Shown here in pieces: positions 22,617-36,194 of a stretch of DNA of 64,000 nt (position 1 is its first letter; each line of letters opens with the position of its first letter). Position numbers and translations under genes: made by a program. The stretch spans positions 2,501 through 66,500 of the forward strand of contig OX637288.1 of NCBI GenBank assembly GCA_951799445.1, given 5' to 3'. The notes beneath the pieces are model-generated. The model saw only the letters and a list, made by a program, of their open reading frames with translations. It was not told the origin of the DNA and did no database searches. This DNA is from Pseudisothecium myosuroides (taxonomy: Eukaryota; Streptophyta; Bryopsida; Hypnales; Lembophyllaceae).

Positions 22617-25600
22617 CTGTACGTTTCACCCCTGAATCAGGCAAAGGATGCATGATGCATCTAGTTTACTGCTTGTAACTGACCTCTCCAGTGACTTCTT
22701 GGAAATGATATTTCTTGTAACTTATCTCTAGCAACATAGCATTGAGAAGTTCACATTAAATCCTAACACACCATCTTTCTCAAAAACCTAAAATCAAAAG
22801 TCATCTCATCTGATAATTTCGGGTGCCTGCAAAGAAGCATGTATTCCTCGGAGCCGAAGTGCTCACCCTCGAGCCCTCCAGCAGATCTTCGTCTTGGTGA
22901 TGCCTTTGAGCATGGAGGCCCATCCATCCTTCAAAGTAAATTGCCTTCCGTTATGCATCGCTACAGCAGGCTCCCTTGCTGATCAGCACCCCTCCACCTT
23001 CACCACGAAGCCACTCCACAATTAATCTCAACCCCTGATTCAGGTTTCAAAACAACAACCCTACCCTCAAAAATTCACCGAAATAACCACGCAAACGACC
23101 CTGAATCACTCCCAAACTCGTAGGGACACCGCTTCAATCACAACACTAACCGACCCTCTGCTGCCCTATCATCGCCCCCAATCAGCCCGAAAACAAAAAC
23201 ATGTACTCCGCCAAAATCCCAAATTGCATTAAAACTCGGTCCAACACGAACCCATGCGACCTTTGTCTACCTCTTTCAACTCGGGGTGTGCTTCCCGGCA
23301 AATCAAGCCAAGAACGCACATGGACAGGATCGAGAGGATCGAATCAGATCCCGCTGAGAACACGTCGGCCTGCGATACTTTTGCTGACCATAAATGCGTC
23401 AGAGCCACAAATACAATTACATTCAGACAATTCCCACCGAACGCTAAACTTAGGACACGGTTTTCCAATACCATAATCTTTTCCAACCGGTGCTGTTTCC
23501 ATTTCACAATTTGATCATTACCCGAGTTGTAATCAAGAATAAAAATTCAGTAAATAGATAAACATTCAGGTGAAAATTCAAACATGAAAAGAACCAGCAA
23601 ATACACGCAAGCAGTACTTGAAGCGTAATTCATGGCCTAACTAAATGCACCTTGGAAATGCTGGCTAACAAAACCGAATCATCCTGCAGCACACCATTAA
23701 TCCTATATGCAGGAATTGATGAATAGTAGTTGAAGAAACTTTACCACTGAACTCCCTGCAACGACCTTACTATTTTTTGTTACGACAGTTATTCACGGCT
23801 CTCCTACATGTTTTGGAAAGGAGGAGATAAGTTCAAAAAGAGTCCGTTAAATACAAATGAATAAAAGGATTACCAAAGATCACCTGCAGTCAAGTTTAGA
23901 ACGATGAAATTGTACCTAATGTCCGCAATGCCTCCAATACGCTCAAACCACTCGGGAGCTTCTCCCAACTGCAACAAGGTAGCAGCAGTAATACTTTGCC
24001 AGGAAAATTGTTCATGCTCCCATGCTCCCAGCATTAATTCACCCAACATGTTCGGAGCACAAATATTCACACCCTATTCTCAGACAAGCTGCAACCCTGC
24101 AGTAAGTACACACCCGACCATGGTGAACTTGAATTGCACACACCTGACAAGTATTGTCAAATCAAAACCCCAAAAGAACTCGATGCTGGAATAGTACCAG
24201 CCCAATTTTGAGATAGAAATCCAGAACTCAAAATCCAGAACATGAACAACAAGATGATACGCACCAGCAAGTTGGAGATATCGATCTCTGATGCTTGAGT
24301 TCCATAGTCAAACACAAACCTTCAGCCACATTTCGAATCTCCTACAAGATGACATCCATCAGACACTTCCGAACCGAAAATCATTCAAGGACAAGGAAGT
24401 GAAGCCATGCCTCATTCAGAATATCAGAAAAATCATTCATCCTTCCAATGATGCATTTTCACACGTCAGGATGATGGAAGAGAACATACCCAAAGAAGTA
24501 TCTGTTTGATTAGGTGCGTTTTCAGGAGGTTTGGACACATGCAACCACATCCGATCACTTGAAAGATCCAGATTCAAACACAGAGCATATTCCATGCTTT
24601 CAATCAATCGCCCGCTGATCGAAGTTGCAAAGCCACTGCATGACATCCATACAAATCAGATAGGACCGCACCAAGGTAAATTTCAAGGAGAAAAGAGTCA
24701 CATGAAGAAAAGAGTCGCACAAAGGAATTGATGTGCGTGCAAGGACCGATTGCTCTGAGGAGTTAAGTACAAAACACCAGATGAATACAACAGAAGACTC
24801 CCATTGTGTGTGCCATTGTAGTTATATGGGACCCCAAATGTCAAACCAAAAAGCAAGTTATAGGGTCCTCTCGTGGTAGGGTTGGCATACAAGCGTGAAA
24901 TCAACTAAGCCAGCTCCAACAACTGCAAACGCCGTTGCCTGCAACCCTAAACCAAAATCACTAGTACCGTTTAACCCTAAACCCATCGCAGTAGCACCTC
25001 CCTGGAAATTGCAAAAACGGAGCCTACTCCCCACTTAAGCTCTGTCCATACAACATCCTAAAAAACAGCACATGACTTTCAGGAGTTGGTCCAAAAGTGT
25101 TGCATGGTGCCTGACAGCATTGGATTATCACCTGCAGCTCGCAGTCCTGGTAACCATCCCTGCACGCCCAAAGTAATTCATCAGTCAAATACTAGGGTGA
25201 AAAAACATGATTCGATTCAGTTGAAGCATGCAATAGTTGAATAAACATGTCTTCAAGCCTACATAAATTGAAGCCTCAAGGTAACTCAATTGCAAAACAC
25301 GCAAAGAACTACAAGCTCGTGGCCCCGCAAGGATGCTCATTTTCTAGCACCACTGGTTAATGAGTAAGCTCGTAGAAATACTTGGATGTTGGTAATTGTC
25401 GTCGTCGGTATCTTCTTGGATTCAAACGCTGATATGACCAATCTGTATCTGCAAGACATACCATCACAATTGAAATCAATTAACCAGTAGCCATGAAACG
25501 AACTTCAGTGTCCTGTGGGTTCTGGACACCTGCTAAGCACTACACCCTGGGATGCAATTCAATACATTGGTCCATTGTTGCCATGGACTCAGTAGTGTCT

Positions 25601-25900
25601 AAGAGACCCGATTTCCAGCATCCCCACAATCTTCACCAAACCCAACCTGCGAAGGCGGTCGAACTAAAATCACAGCACGATAGGCTCTTGCATCTGCTAG
25701 AAAGCTTTCCGAACCTGTGGACGAAGACTCCTCTGCGCTCAGTTGCTCCCACAAAACAAGAGCGCCTCGAACCCTAGCAATCCACGGAAGGCAACGTCCA
25801 CCCTTTTCGTCGATACCCGGAATTTGTGAGCAGGGTATATGGCGGGTATACGGGATTGGTCCGGGTAATAGTGAGTGAGGTTACCCTGATATTACCATAA
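22617..25900. other. Region with a few exon-like minus-strand frames, no identified gene
   Basis: The minus-strand frame at about 24070-23880 (GAWEHEQFSWQSITAATLLQ, then APEWFERIGGIADIRYNF) ends at a GT donor and reads like a genuine exon of an unknown protein. Minus-strand open stretches at 23507-23229 and about 25782-25605 are weaker. They could belong to the upstream part of the hexokinase locus or to another decayed gene; I could not connect them. Confidence 0.35.
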
Positions 25901-26896
25901 TCGTGAGCTTGAGCTCAAGGGTTTGTGCTTTCCGCCTGGATCGACGCGCGTTCGTTCTGTGCTGCTGCTGTCTTGGCGTTGATTTTGCGCGCTCGGCATT
26001 CCATTTTTGAAAGTGGAAGTCATCCCTGAACCCTGAAACCCTCGAGAGCGGAAGCTATGATGGGGATGGAAGAAGGCGACGACGACGTAGCACTGGTACA
26101 CGACGGTTTAAGGTCCGTGCGCTGCGTAAACCCCTGCATGCGTGCGTGATCTGTGATGTAATTCTCTGCGAGAAGGATCTTGGCGCCATCGTAAACTGCC
26201 GGTGTTCTTTGAGCTACGGCTTGGTTCGCGTTTGCGTTGTTTCTCTCGTTTGGGTAGTAGAATGGACGGACGCTGGAATGCATTGCGTTGCAGAAGACGT
26301 TGTGGTATGGCGCGTGCGGTGTAGGAGAGGTGTGGCAAGAAAGCTACGGGATGCACGACAAGTCCAAGCAAGAAAACCGTGTGGCTGCAGCCCCGATGAA
26401 GGGTGCGGTGACTTTCAATTTCTACCCTGACCTTGAAGCGACTTCGTGAGGTACCTTTGATTCGCGGAATTCTTTGCGGAAATGTTCTAGTTGCCTTGCT
26501 GTCGCTTGAGTGTATTTCAAGTATTCGGGGTTGGGCATGCAGATGAATCTAATTGTGGTAATGGATGCCACAGGCCTCCTGAGAGACCGGAAGTGAGCAA
26601 CTTCTGAAGGATTCACTTGATGTTATTCTCGATTTCAACCACCCTAAAACCGCCCTTGTTATGTGCCCGTGAGTATTTCCTTACTTCTTTTTCTGTGAAT
26701 ATGTGATAACAAATATGTTGATGGTAAATATTGTTGCGCCTCTAGACCCCTGTATAATCCTATCGATAATGTAAAAAACGATGAATTTGTAAATTTTGTG
26801 GTAGCAGGTTTGCACGTGGACGTGGAGGTGAAGTATTTTGAAGCTGGGTTTAGGGTTTAGGGTCCTGATTCTTACATTCTAGTGCTTCCGAAATGG
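25900..26896. other. CpG-richer segment, possible promoter region
   Basis: Between about 25.9 and 26.4 kb the sequence is clearly richer in CG than its surroundings. It contains a small plus-strand frame starting MMGMEEGDDDVALVHDGLR at 26057 that soon stops. It may be an old first exon or promoter of one of the neighbouring relics. Confidence 0.3.
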
Positions 26897-27364
26897 ATGT
26901 TCACGTGCTGCGGAAGGCCTGAGAAGAGGAGCAGCTTTCCTGCAGCCTCGTTTATTTTTGGAGACTCTCTTGTAGATGCTGGCAACAACAATTGCATCGG
27001 CTCATTGGCCCGAGCCAATTACGGTGCCAATGACATTGATTTTCCAGGAGGGAAAGCCACAGGAAGATCTGCAATGGGCGAACAGTTGCAGATATCGTGG
27101 GTATGAAACCCTGAACCAAATGCGGAAATCTGCCTTGCCTCCATAAAAATCAGACTATGTAATCAAATTGCTAGTCAGGCTTGACATTTGTTTTCCACCT
27201 TCCTTTGTAATTGAAATTCCCTCTTCTTCAGATTCCTTTTGGGCTTTTGAGTCCTTGCTATCAATGATTCCTTCAGTGGTTATTCAAGAAGAACCTTACT
27301 TCTTTGTACAGAAATGGATGTCAAGTAAGTCTTATCATGGGTTGATTGGTTATAGGCTTCCTAG

Positions 27365-28771
27365 CGCGAGCTGCCGGTGCTTGTGGATGCTGAGCATTTA
27401 AGGGAAGGTCTTGATGATATGCTGACTTATGCTACTTATGTTGTAGCGTCTTCCATATTTCCACGGGTAATTCTTTTTGCAAAGGTTTATTGCTTATATA
27501 TTCTTTGTACCGATTGTAATCATTTTGTCTATAGTTATGATCGACCTTCTGAATATATACACTGCTTCTGCAAAAAATCTTCTAATCCCTTAAAGTTTAT
27601 GTCTCAGACATCAACTCCAACAGTAGTAGAGGCGCTACTCAAAATGATGTTGCGACTTCCCCGACTCAAGTTCGTGATTGTGACCCTTGGATCATCTGGC
27701 TGCATTGTGCTGGAGAGACTCACTCCAGGTTATCTCATGTTTTATGCCTCATGTGTTGTCTCTGACGAAAATGTTGACTTGAATTGGCATCTCTATATTG
27801 ATAGGTTTCGTGCCCTGTTTCCTCAAGTCATATTGCTCTTCTTTCGCAGAATCTTCTAATGCTGGAGTTGAAGACGGTGTAGTTGATGCGAACTCGCTTG
27901 TACAGTCTCTATCGGAGGATGCAAACAAGCTCCGTGGCTTGCTTCCTACTGCTGTCTCGTCAAAGGTCAGAATTTGTACTACTTATGCCTAGAGAATCTG
28001 GAACAGCGAAAACAAAAGATTGTGAAAAATATTCACGCTGCCACTGAAAGCTTGTTGCAGGTCTGTAAATTAAGCAGTGTGGGCATTAAGAATACCGATC
28101 AACAAATTTGGGCAAGAATTGTTGTCGGGACAGCGGAGGCGATTCCACCGTCAGAGCTTGTGGATACAACTGGGGCTGGTGATGGCTTTGTTGGTGGTGT
28201 GATGTATGGTATGGACCATCAGTTTTCCTCTTTTTTTGTGTATACCACTGACTTTTATGCTAAATTTTGTTATGCTGTTTGCTCATCCGTAGTGGTTCTC
28301 ATTCTATATACTAGTTATAGTAATCTAGACAATATGGGATGGATAATGGGGGAACCACTGGACTGAGCATTGTGTCCATTTGTGGTGTTATTGCTTGTGC
28401 GTTGCAGGTATTCTGGCTGGATTGTCTCCTGAAAGACTGCTTGCACTTGGAGCAACAATGGCAAGCATCTTTGAACTTGACCCGCGATTGGGGACTGTAG
28501 AGAACATGCTCACATATATGTTTGAAATTTCAGATGAATGAACTTGATTTCTTTGATTTGCATTTGAATTCCCTTTCTTTGATGTGGCCGTCTGATTGCA
28601 TACCTGTAGTCCTGCTGCGCAGAGAAGATTGTGCATTCTCCAAGTTAAAAAATGCTCAGCAACTGAAGTTCGGTGTTATTTGTCTGACAGGGTGCTGCGA
28701 GTTGTCGTGCTCTTGGAGCCTGCCCTGGCCTTCCTTATCGAATGGACAATCAAATTGTCTCTCTTGAGTAG
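27365..28771 (+). pseudogene. 5'-truncated PfkB-family sugar kinase fragment nested in GDSL intron 1
   Basis: Exons in order: 27365-27466 (LPVLVDAEHLREGLDDML), 27608-27728 (LRLPRLKFVIVTLGSSGCIV), 27850-27965, 28061-28208 (PPSELVDTTGAGDGFVGG), 28408 to about 28455 (ILAGLSPERLLALGATM), and 28691-28771 (AASCRALGACPGLPYRMDNQ, then TAG). DTTGAGDGF is the PfkB signature 2, which holds the catalytic Asp and anion hole of ribokinase-like kinases. The set resembles a plant PfkB-like carbohydrate kinase group. Exon phases agree where tested, but the donor after GATM reads GCAAGC rather than GT. The N-terminal half, including the substrate-binding lid and PfkB signature 1, was not found. It could still be transcribed as part of the host relic, but a working kinase is unlikely. 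Confidence 0.75.
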
Positions 28772-29430
28772 AATAGGTCTTGGTATTCTTGTTTCTGTCA
28801 GTTACAATGTGCAGAAGAAGAAGGATTACACTCTGGTCCTAGACCAGCATGAACAACCAATCTGTTTAGAGTAGTTTTCCTAAGTACGCCACATTCTTGC
28901 ATCACAGTGACCAATCTCTTACAAATGGACAGATTCAAGTTCTTGATGCTGCAAGTTTACGTGCTTGTCCAATGTTGACCTGCATGCTTCATTTATTTGA
29001 TGTGGATCATCCTACTCAGGAATCAGATACCTTGCCATTCATCCTTGCTGAACGCTGATTGTTCAGGATGCAATGAATGATGTATTTCAACTTGCAGTTC
29101 AATTCTTGGGAATTCCTTTCGGACCTGTATTTCTGGACCCTGCTGCGAAGGGCGAGGCGATTCTCGAAGGGGTGAACTGTGCATCAGGAGGAGCAGGGAT
29201 CCTCGACTTCACTAGCTGCACTTCCGTAAGTTTTAGATTTGGTAGATAGAAACTTCCCTTTGGGGTCATTTGTGATGTGGATTGAAGTTGTGAAGGTGAA
29301 TATGGAGATTAATCAACTTGGATTGACTATTAAACAAGTACTTTGTGGTTGGGATTGCAGGTGAACCGAATTCCTATGAGGGAGCAGATCAATTTGGTTG
29401 AGAGTTGCGCCCAAATTCTCAGTTTGAAAT

Positions 29431-30129
29431 TCTTAGCGTTCCAATTGATTTATGTCGTTTGTTTATTTGCCAGGTCTTTTTGTTCAATCGGTGGTCTAGT
29501 TTAAAAAGAGACAGGAATACTGATTTAGCTGCTTGGTCCTGCTTTGCAAACGTTGATTGCGGACTTCAATTCTGCGCTTTAGAAGAAGATATTGCTTCAG
29601 GTACGAGCACCAAGAACTCAGCTGCTATTATTTCCATGGTTTCATTTTTGTTAATTCTTTTGCTTTTTGTTCTGGAGAGTCGTCTCAAGGTAGATATTCG
29701 GTTTTGCCTTTACTACCGTGATACATGCAGGATAAGCTTGTAGACGTTGTCCTGCCATGATCTCTTGAAAATTCTGCTTTGCGGGTAGATGACTCTCATC
29801 TGCAATGACGGGGTTGTTGAATAACAAGGTCACATGTACCTCTTTGAACGCTACGTGTGTTTTACTCCGACATCTTCGATTATGAATAGAAGGTACTTCC
29901 TAGGATGTCGATCCTTGCTGATTTTTCTATGATTCAATGTTTTGCTTCTGAAGTGGAAACCTGCTGTAAGTGCCTCCGTTAAGCTGAAATTCGACACCAT
30001 AGCAAGCTTGCGGAATTCCGTTTTATATTTGAGTCAAGGTTTTCTTTAAAATTAGTCTGTTTCAAAATCTTTTTGACAGCTATTAATCTTGGGGAAGATC
30101 ATCTCTATGGGTCCCTGAAATGGTCTAAT
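29431..30129. other. Intron-like sequence of the GDSL relic
   Basis: Short frames only. No gene piece was recognised between the third GDSL block and the telomere-like array. Confidence 0.4.
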
Positions 30130-31030
30130 TTTACTGGAATCCTTGAACTCCCCTAAACCCTTAATCTATTTAGGGTCATGAACTCCCCCCAAACCCTTAA
30201 TGAAACAGGGTTTTAAACTCCTTGTGAACCCTCAATCAATCAGGGTTTGAGTCTGCCCCAAACCCTTAACCTATCAGGGTTTATACTCCCCCCCCTAAAT
30301 CCTGCTTCCATCAGGGTTTTTAAACTTCTTGAACCCTAGTTGTATCAAGGTTTTACACTCCCTCCAAACCCTTAGTCTAACAGGGTTTAGGATTCCCTCC
30401 AAACCATTGTTCAGCCAGGGTTTTAGACTCCCTCCAAACCCTTAATCTAACAGGGTTTTAGACTCCCACTAACCCTTGCTTCTAATCAGGGTTATTAGAG
30501 ACCCCTGAACCCTGGTTGTATCAGGGTTTTATATTCCCCAAAACCCTTCAAATATCAGGGCTTCTAGACCCCTAATCCCTGGGTTTATGAGGGTTTTAAA
30601 TCCCCCAAACCCTTTAATTTATCAGGGTTTTAGACTCCCACTAACCCTTGCTTCTAATCAGGGTTTTTAGAGACCTCTGAGCCCTGGTTCTATCAGGGTT
30701 TTAGATTCCCCTGAACCCTTCAAATGTCAGGGCTTCTAGACCCCTAAACCCTGGGTTTATGAGGGTTTTGAATCTCCCAAACCCTTAATCTATCAGGGTT
30801 TTAGACTCCCACTAACCCTTGCTTCTTATCAGGGCTATAAGAGACCCCTGAACCCTAGTTCTATTAGGGTTTTAGATTCCCCTAAACCCTTCAAATGTTA
30901 GGGCTTCTATACCCTTAAACCCTAGGTTTAGGAGGGTTTTAAAATTCCCTGAACCTTGAGTCTATCAGGTTTTTAGATTCCAGGAACCCTGAATTTATCT
31001 TGGGTTTAGCTTGGGTTTTAGAATATATCA
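30130..31030. repeat. Degenerate telomere-like array with alternating orientation, array 1
   Basis: About 18 units of 45-60 bp. Each combines a forward CCCTAAACCCTT-type block with an inverted CAGGGTTTTAGAC-type block a few bases later, so telomere-motif orientation flips within every unit. Spacers are also shared between units (AATCTATC, GACTCCC). It is homologous to the array at 36195-36800. Confidence 0.85.
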
Positions 31031-33396
31031 GGATTTAGAAATGTACTTGAGGGAAGTCAATAGTGGTCTTGTGATCATCTGTGTCATCTACACCCAAGTT
31101 TTGCGAGAGTGAGTGATTCGAGGAAATGAGTGTTTGGACGCTCTTTTGCCGCTGCCCCTGTTTGTTTGCACTTGGCTTCACTTGATTACATTTCTTAAAT
31201 TGAGATTGCAATTTCTATGTGTTAAAGGGTTTGGCGTTGACGAGCGATGATGACATATTTGCAGTGAGCTTCAGCGTGTGAGAGAGCGAGAGAGACATTG
31301 CAGGGATGTACTCTGGTATGGGGGATTTTTCTCGATTCAGCAAAGTGCTTGCAGCTATTGTGGATGCGGGACTTGGTGACTTTGAGACGGTGTTGAAGGT
31401 GAGTACTATCTCTCTAATGCGTGCACTCCTGACTGGAGTGTGTGCGCGTGTGTGTAATGGATGTTGTGTTTGTGAATTGCACGCGTTGTCCAAAGTCGAA
31501 TTTTTTTATTGGCCTCTACTCGGGTGAGATTCTTTTGAGGTTGAGATTGTACTTAATTTGTAGCTCTGAACAATTACTGGGAGATTTGATGCTGTGTGAG
31601 AGTTTCCAACATTTCCTGTCTTTTCTAAATAGCACTTGTGAATCTTGGTCTAGTTTGGTTTACTAAACGTGGCTCTAAATTGGAGATGCTAAAATATATT
31701 TAGAAATTAGATTATTGTAATTCTCACGATGTCTCCTATTGGAGACCAAAAAAGAACCCCAGGAAGCCTCTTTCGTCAGTTTTCTTGACATAATCACCTT
31801 CAATTGCTAATTCGCAACACAGTAAGACGTTGGTAATACGAAAACAAGAACTCTTGCCTAGCTAGATATCATCTAGATGCTAGCTGTCTTTTTTTGTCGT
31901 GTAGATTCCAAATCAAAAGCCTGATTCATTTCACTTTAATTTAGGATTAAATTTAAGTGCCACTCTGACTGGACGCCGTGATTCACAGGTCAAAATCTAC
32001 TTACTGTCACGAGTCGCAGCAATTTTGTGTATAGAAGAACGAGTAATGAGCAACATCCTTTGGTTCCTCATGTTCATTTCTTGTTTGTTGAATTGATCCT
32101 TTGTTGTCTAGAGTTTGTCAGATTTAGATCTTGTAGTGCCAGCAGCTACTTTGCTCCGATACGATCACAGAGGCATTTCCAATTGTCGCAATTTCAAGAT
32201 TCTCGTATTAAATTTCATGTTGGTTGTGTGTGGCAGCTGCATAGTTCTAGAAATGTCACAGCAGATGACTGACATAGCTTATGCTGACTATTTTCAATTA
32301 CAGGTATATATTCCGAGACCTTTTTGGGTGCAAATTTTAGTATTGGTATCGCAAAGTGTTTAAAGCTCTCTTCTAAGAAAGTTTAAATGGCATGGCTGGC
32401 CAAACAGAATGGCCAATTTCCAAGATGCTCAAATGCAGCTTGATGTGTGTCAAGTATCATGTCCGTTGGTGTTGACTGGACCAAAGTTGTGTTTGATTTT
32501 CTAGTCGATGCAGGTGAGATGGGATGTGGAGCGCTTGTATGGGGATGATCAATGCCGTTGTTTTGTGTGAATGTCCGTTCATGTTACCTTTCCAAGAAGA
32601 CCATACGGAAGAGTAAGTGTTGTTTGTTTTAACCTTTATCATTATGCTGACATGCATGTTGTCACCTCAACCCTGTTTTGCTAACTTGATACCCAAATTT
32701 GACGTGGACATTGAATTTGGATATTTATCTAAAATATCATATTAAGCTCTTCTGGACTTGTCCAACTTCCCTATTTTGGAGTAGTTGTTGAATGATATCT
32801 GTGAGTTTTTTCTGATCAATGAATATGTAGTCGATTCAAGATTCATATCTGTTGTAATGCAAATTCTGCAGGCAAATAGATCAGGGAACTGTAGATGAAT
32901 GTAAGGAGGCACAGACCTCATGGATTACCCTGGTATGTAATAACATCACATGCTTTGTAGAATTTCTTGGTGGGACACATACCTCTGGAATCCATTTCAA
33001 CTTTGGTACGCTTCCATCCTGCACGAAATGCTTTTACTCACTTGTAATAGTAGCATCCTCCCTGTTCTATGATCAAAATTCATCAGGCAAAAGCCATTTT
33101 TGCATGAAATGAAGTGGTCAGCAGTCAAAGATGAAGATGGGATTGTGCCTGCAAAATCAATTACAGGTATTTCTATTTTCTGTTCTGTTCCTGTAGTCAT
33201 TTCATTTTCTGTCCTGCTCCTGTATCCCCGAATTGTGGGATACTCACTTCATTTTCTTTTGAGACTTATGGAAGAGGGCACTCAAAGACCTGACAAATTG
33301 AACATGGCATCGTCAATTGTAACACTAATAATTTTAAACTGAGATTGAATCTATGTGTAACTCTCAACCAAATTGACCGGTGATCAGATTCTGCAG
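31031..33396. other. Intron-like DNA with isolated exon-like pieces
   Basis: A frame from ATG 31306 (MYSGMGDFSRFSKVLAAIVD) ends at an AAG/GTGAGT donor at 31399 and looks like a small first exon. The stretch at about 33088-33166 (PFLHEMKWSAVKDEDGIVPA) lies between CAG and GGTATT splice signals. Neither could be assigned to a family. They may be further captured exons. Confidence 0.3.
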
Positions 33397-34080
33397 ATGT
33401 TAGGGTCGACAGCAGGACAGGAATTCCTCCTACAGCACACCATTTACGCGATCACCATGGGCTCCAATGATTAACTCAACAACTTCTTGATCGATGCATC
33501 TCCATCTCCGATGCTCTTCACCCCGAGGCAGTTTGAAGACGCGCTCATCAGCACTTATCGCCAGCAGATGACGGTACATACATGGCCAATAGGAACTAGA
33601 AAAAGGTACATCATTCTTGTCCTTTGGTCACAACAATGTTTGAAGATGCAATTTTGCCTTGCTCTTATGGGATGAAAAATGCATTGAATTGAGAGCCTGT
33701 TTTTGCAAATGAGAGGTGTAGGAGTTAGCTTCAAGTTAGTGTGATTGAAATTATACTATCGTTTCAATTGGATTTTTGATTCAGGACACGACACTACAAT
33801 TCAGAATTCTCTCCCAAATTTTTGCTTCAATGACTCTCCCTAAACACACAGATCAACATGATTTTCAGGCTCTCGTGAATCTGGGAGCTTGAAAGTTTGT
33901 GCTCATGAATGTGGGGCCGCTAGGGTGCATCCCATATCGCATGACAATGACCGCAACGGAGAAAGGGCGCTGCGTCAAAGAAGACGACTAGCTTGTGTTG
34001 GGCTTCGATGACGCTCTCAAGTGGCTCGTGGATGAGCTCAATGGCATTCACGGTTCAAGAGCCATACTAATCATCTACCA

Positions 34081-36194
34081 ATTAAATTGAGCTGCCTTTG
34101 TTGCATTCACGCAGTGGAACTTGACCTTGATATATAAAGAGGTTAGCTTCCATGACCATTTCTGGAAACAAGTGATGGATCGAGAGTAGTGGGGTGCATT
34201 ATTTCTCCTACACAAAAAGTATCCAGTTGTGAAGTATTACTTTCTTTAAGGCAGGGACCGCTCATTGGTGTAACTATGTGACATTTTAATTTGTGAGCAT
34301 TACTTACGTTGTTATTTGAAAATTATGCAGGTTGAGAAGCATGCTTGAAGAAGGGCCGTAGCAAGATGATTAGGGTCAGCCACTCTCGACAAAGTCGGTA
34401 ACTGCTTCGGATCGCGTGATTCGGATCGCGTGAAGGGACAGCTGTAAATAGAATCTGAGAAAAAAGCTTATGTGAAACAGGTATATTGTGAGACAGGTTG
34501 TGGGAGATTTTTGAACCTGTTTTGGTTGCGGTGTGGATGCTTTTTTTTAATTAGGGCTTGTGCAAATTGTTGGAACCACTTGGTGTTGAGGGCTTTGTGT
34601 CCATATAATTCTCTTACGTTAAAGTTGCATTCAAATTGCATGTGTGTTTTATTTAGTTGATGGTTTTAGGCGTTTTGTCTACTTATTGCGTGATGTTCAC
34701 TGGTCAATTAGGTGCTGGAAGACCTTCAGATTAATCATGGTTCAAGCCTGATCTGCGGATATGTTTGCAAAGGAGATGTATCCGCACCTGAATTTTCCTA
34801 TGAACAAGTAGAGATTCATTTTGACTGGATGTTTATAAATTGCAGACTTGGGAAAGGGTGTGTCTTCGATTTTCAGACTGAAAGATTCTTCTGCTGTACG
34901 CAAAGTCAACAATTTTTGAGAGTTCTGATGCGTGATAGAAGGTGGGTGCAATTACTGAAATTGTCATAATAAGCAACATGACTCCAAGGGTACAAGTCTG
35001 AAAATTCGAAGGATTTCTTTTTTTCTTTTTTTCCTTTTGTTGCTATGTAGCTTTGTGAGGTGGGGGGATTTTTTAATTGGTTTAGGATCTTCTTTCTGGC
35101 TTCATTACTGGCAATCTTATGGAGTTGTCATGTGCCTCCTTGATACTGATATTCTACAACATGTGTCAATGCTATTTCTTCAATTTACACCCTTGATGGC
35201 ATCCCGTGATGTATTGCAGCCTATCCAAGAGACGATGTCCCATGTCTCTTTGTTTTTACCGTGGCAACAAATATTTTTGCATTTTGCATGAATTTCTCAC
35301 TAATTTGCCTCTTTTTTGCGTCCTTGGAGCATCCGGACAGATGGGAGGGCAGTGCGGCTATACGATTTAGGTGGAAGTCTGGGGATGTAGTGAACAATAT
35401 GAAGCGATAAAATACCTCTTTGAGCTTGTAGACAGAGACCGGCGAAGCTGGGAGATGGTGCTTGTCATTCACAAATTCAATTATCTACTTTCTGCTCCAG
35501 GGACATGTGATTCTGCTGGTGGTCTTGAAATCATTCAAGTATCACACAAACTTTGAAAGACTGACTTTTGAGAGACAAAAATGAGTCATTGAGGAACTTA
35601 TTTAGCCTCTCATACTTCTTTGTTCTGATCAAGAAGATGCAGCAGCGGATAAAAAGCCCTTAAATGCATGCACGTGTCCGTCAGTGAATGAGTCTCCTGA
35701 CTTATATGTGTTGAATTGTTGACAGGATTGGCAGCTAGAAGGTACGAATCTGGACGTTGGGAACTTGTCAACATTTACAGCACAACATATGAGCGACGGG
35801 TTTTTCTACTCATTCTTCTTATCAATTTTATGCCAATTTCTGATAGGTATGATGTGATAACTTAGTAGTTTACTTTCATTAAAATTGTGTGCATTTTGGC
35901 CTTGGCTTTTGGTTGGTCTTTAACTTTCAGTTTTTGACCTTGTAATGGCCGCACTTGTGACGTGTGAATAGAAAGGAGAGAAAAGCGGATTCGAGGTATG
36001 TAGCAACAGCTCTGTGAGTAGTTGACAGGTATGTTCAAGTAGCTTCTTTTTTGCAATAATCATTTGAATTTACAGAGAGGGATAGGTTTGGCTCATTCTT
36101 GAAGCTTAGATTCAGAGTTTCTACTTTTCAATCACAATGACTTGCTTTGTATGCAAGTAATGCTTGAAGATATTGTTGCTATTTGTTAAAACGT
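34081..36194. other. Intergenic DNA, no gene recognised
   Basis: Only short frames without recognisable domains were seen. Confidence 0.4.

Larger units (their letters stand above)
26897..34080 (+). pseudogene. GDSL/SGNH esterase-lipase pseudogene, fragmented over 7 kb
   Basis: Five exon-like blocks in order match plant GDSL lipases, usually secreted esterases. 26897-27100: FIFGDSLVDAGNNN with the catalytic Ser block, IDFPGGKATGR, then a one-base deletion at about 27068 before CNGRTVADIVG. 29098-29225: FLGIPFGPVFLDPAAKG. 29361-29430: REQINLVE. 33397-33573: ITMGSND with the block III Asn, followed at once by TAA (33472) where family members have Tyr. 33869-34080: VLMNVGPLGCIPYRM, with TGA at 33890 and TAG at 33989. 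The last block with the catalytic Asp and His was not found. Introns keep GT-AG ends. The first intron holds a PfkB kinase fragment in the same orientation, and a telomere-like array lies in a later one. A frameshift, three stops and a lost end make it clearly non-functional. Confidence 0.8.

Noticed and set aside
31306..32280. Fasciclin-like or other named domain for the 31.3 and 32.1 kb exon-like pieces
   Set aside because: The similarity (LAAIVDAGL-type helix) is too short to support a family name.
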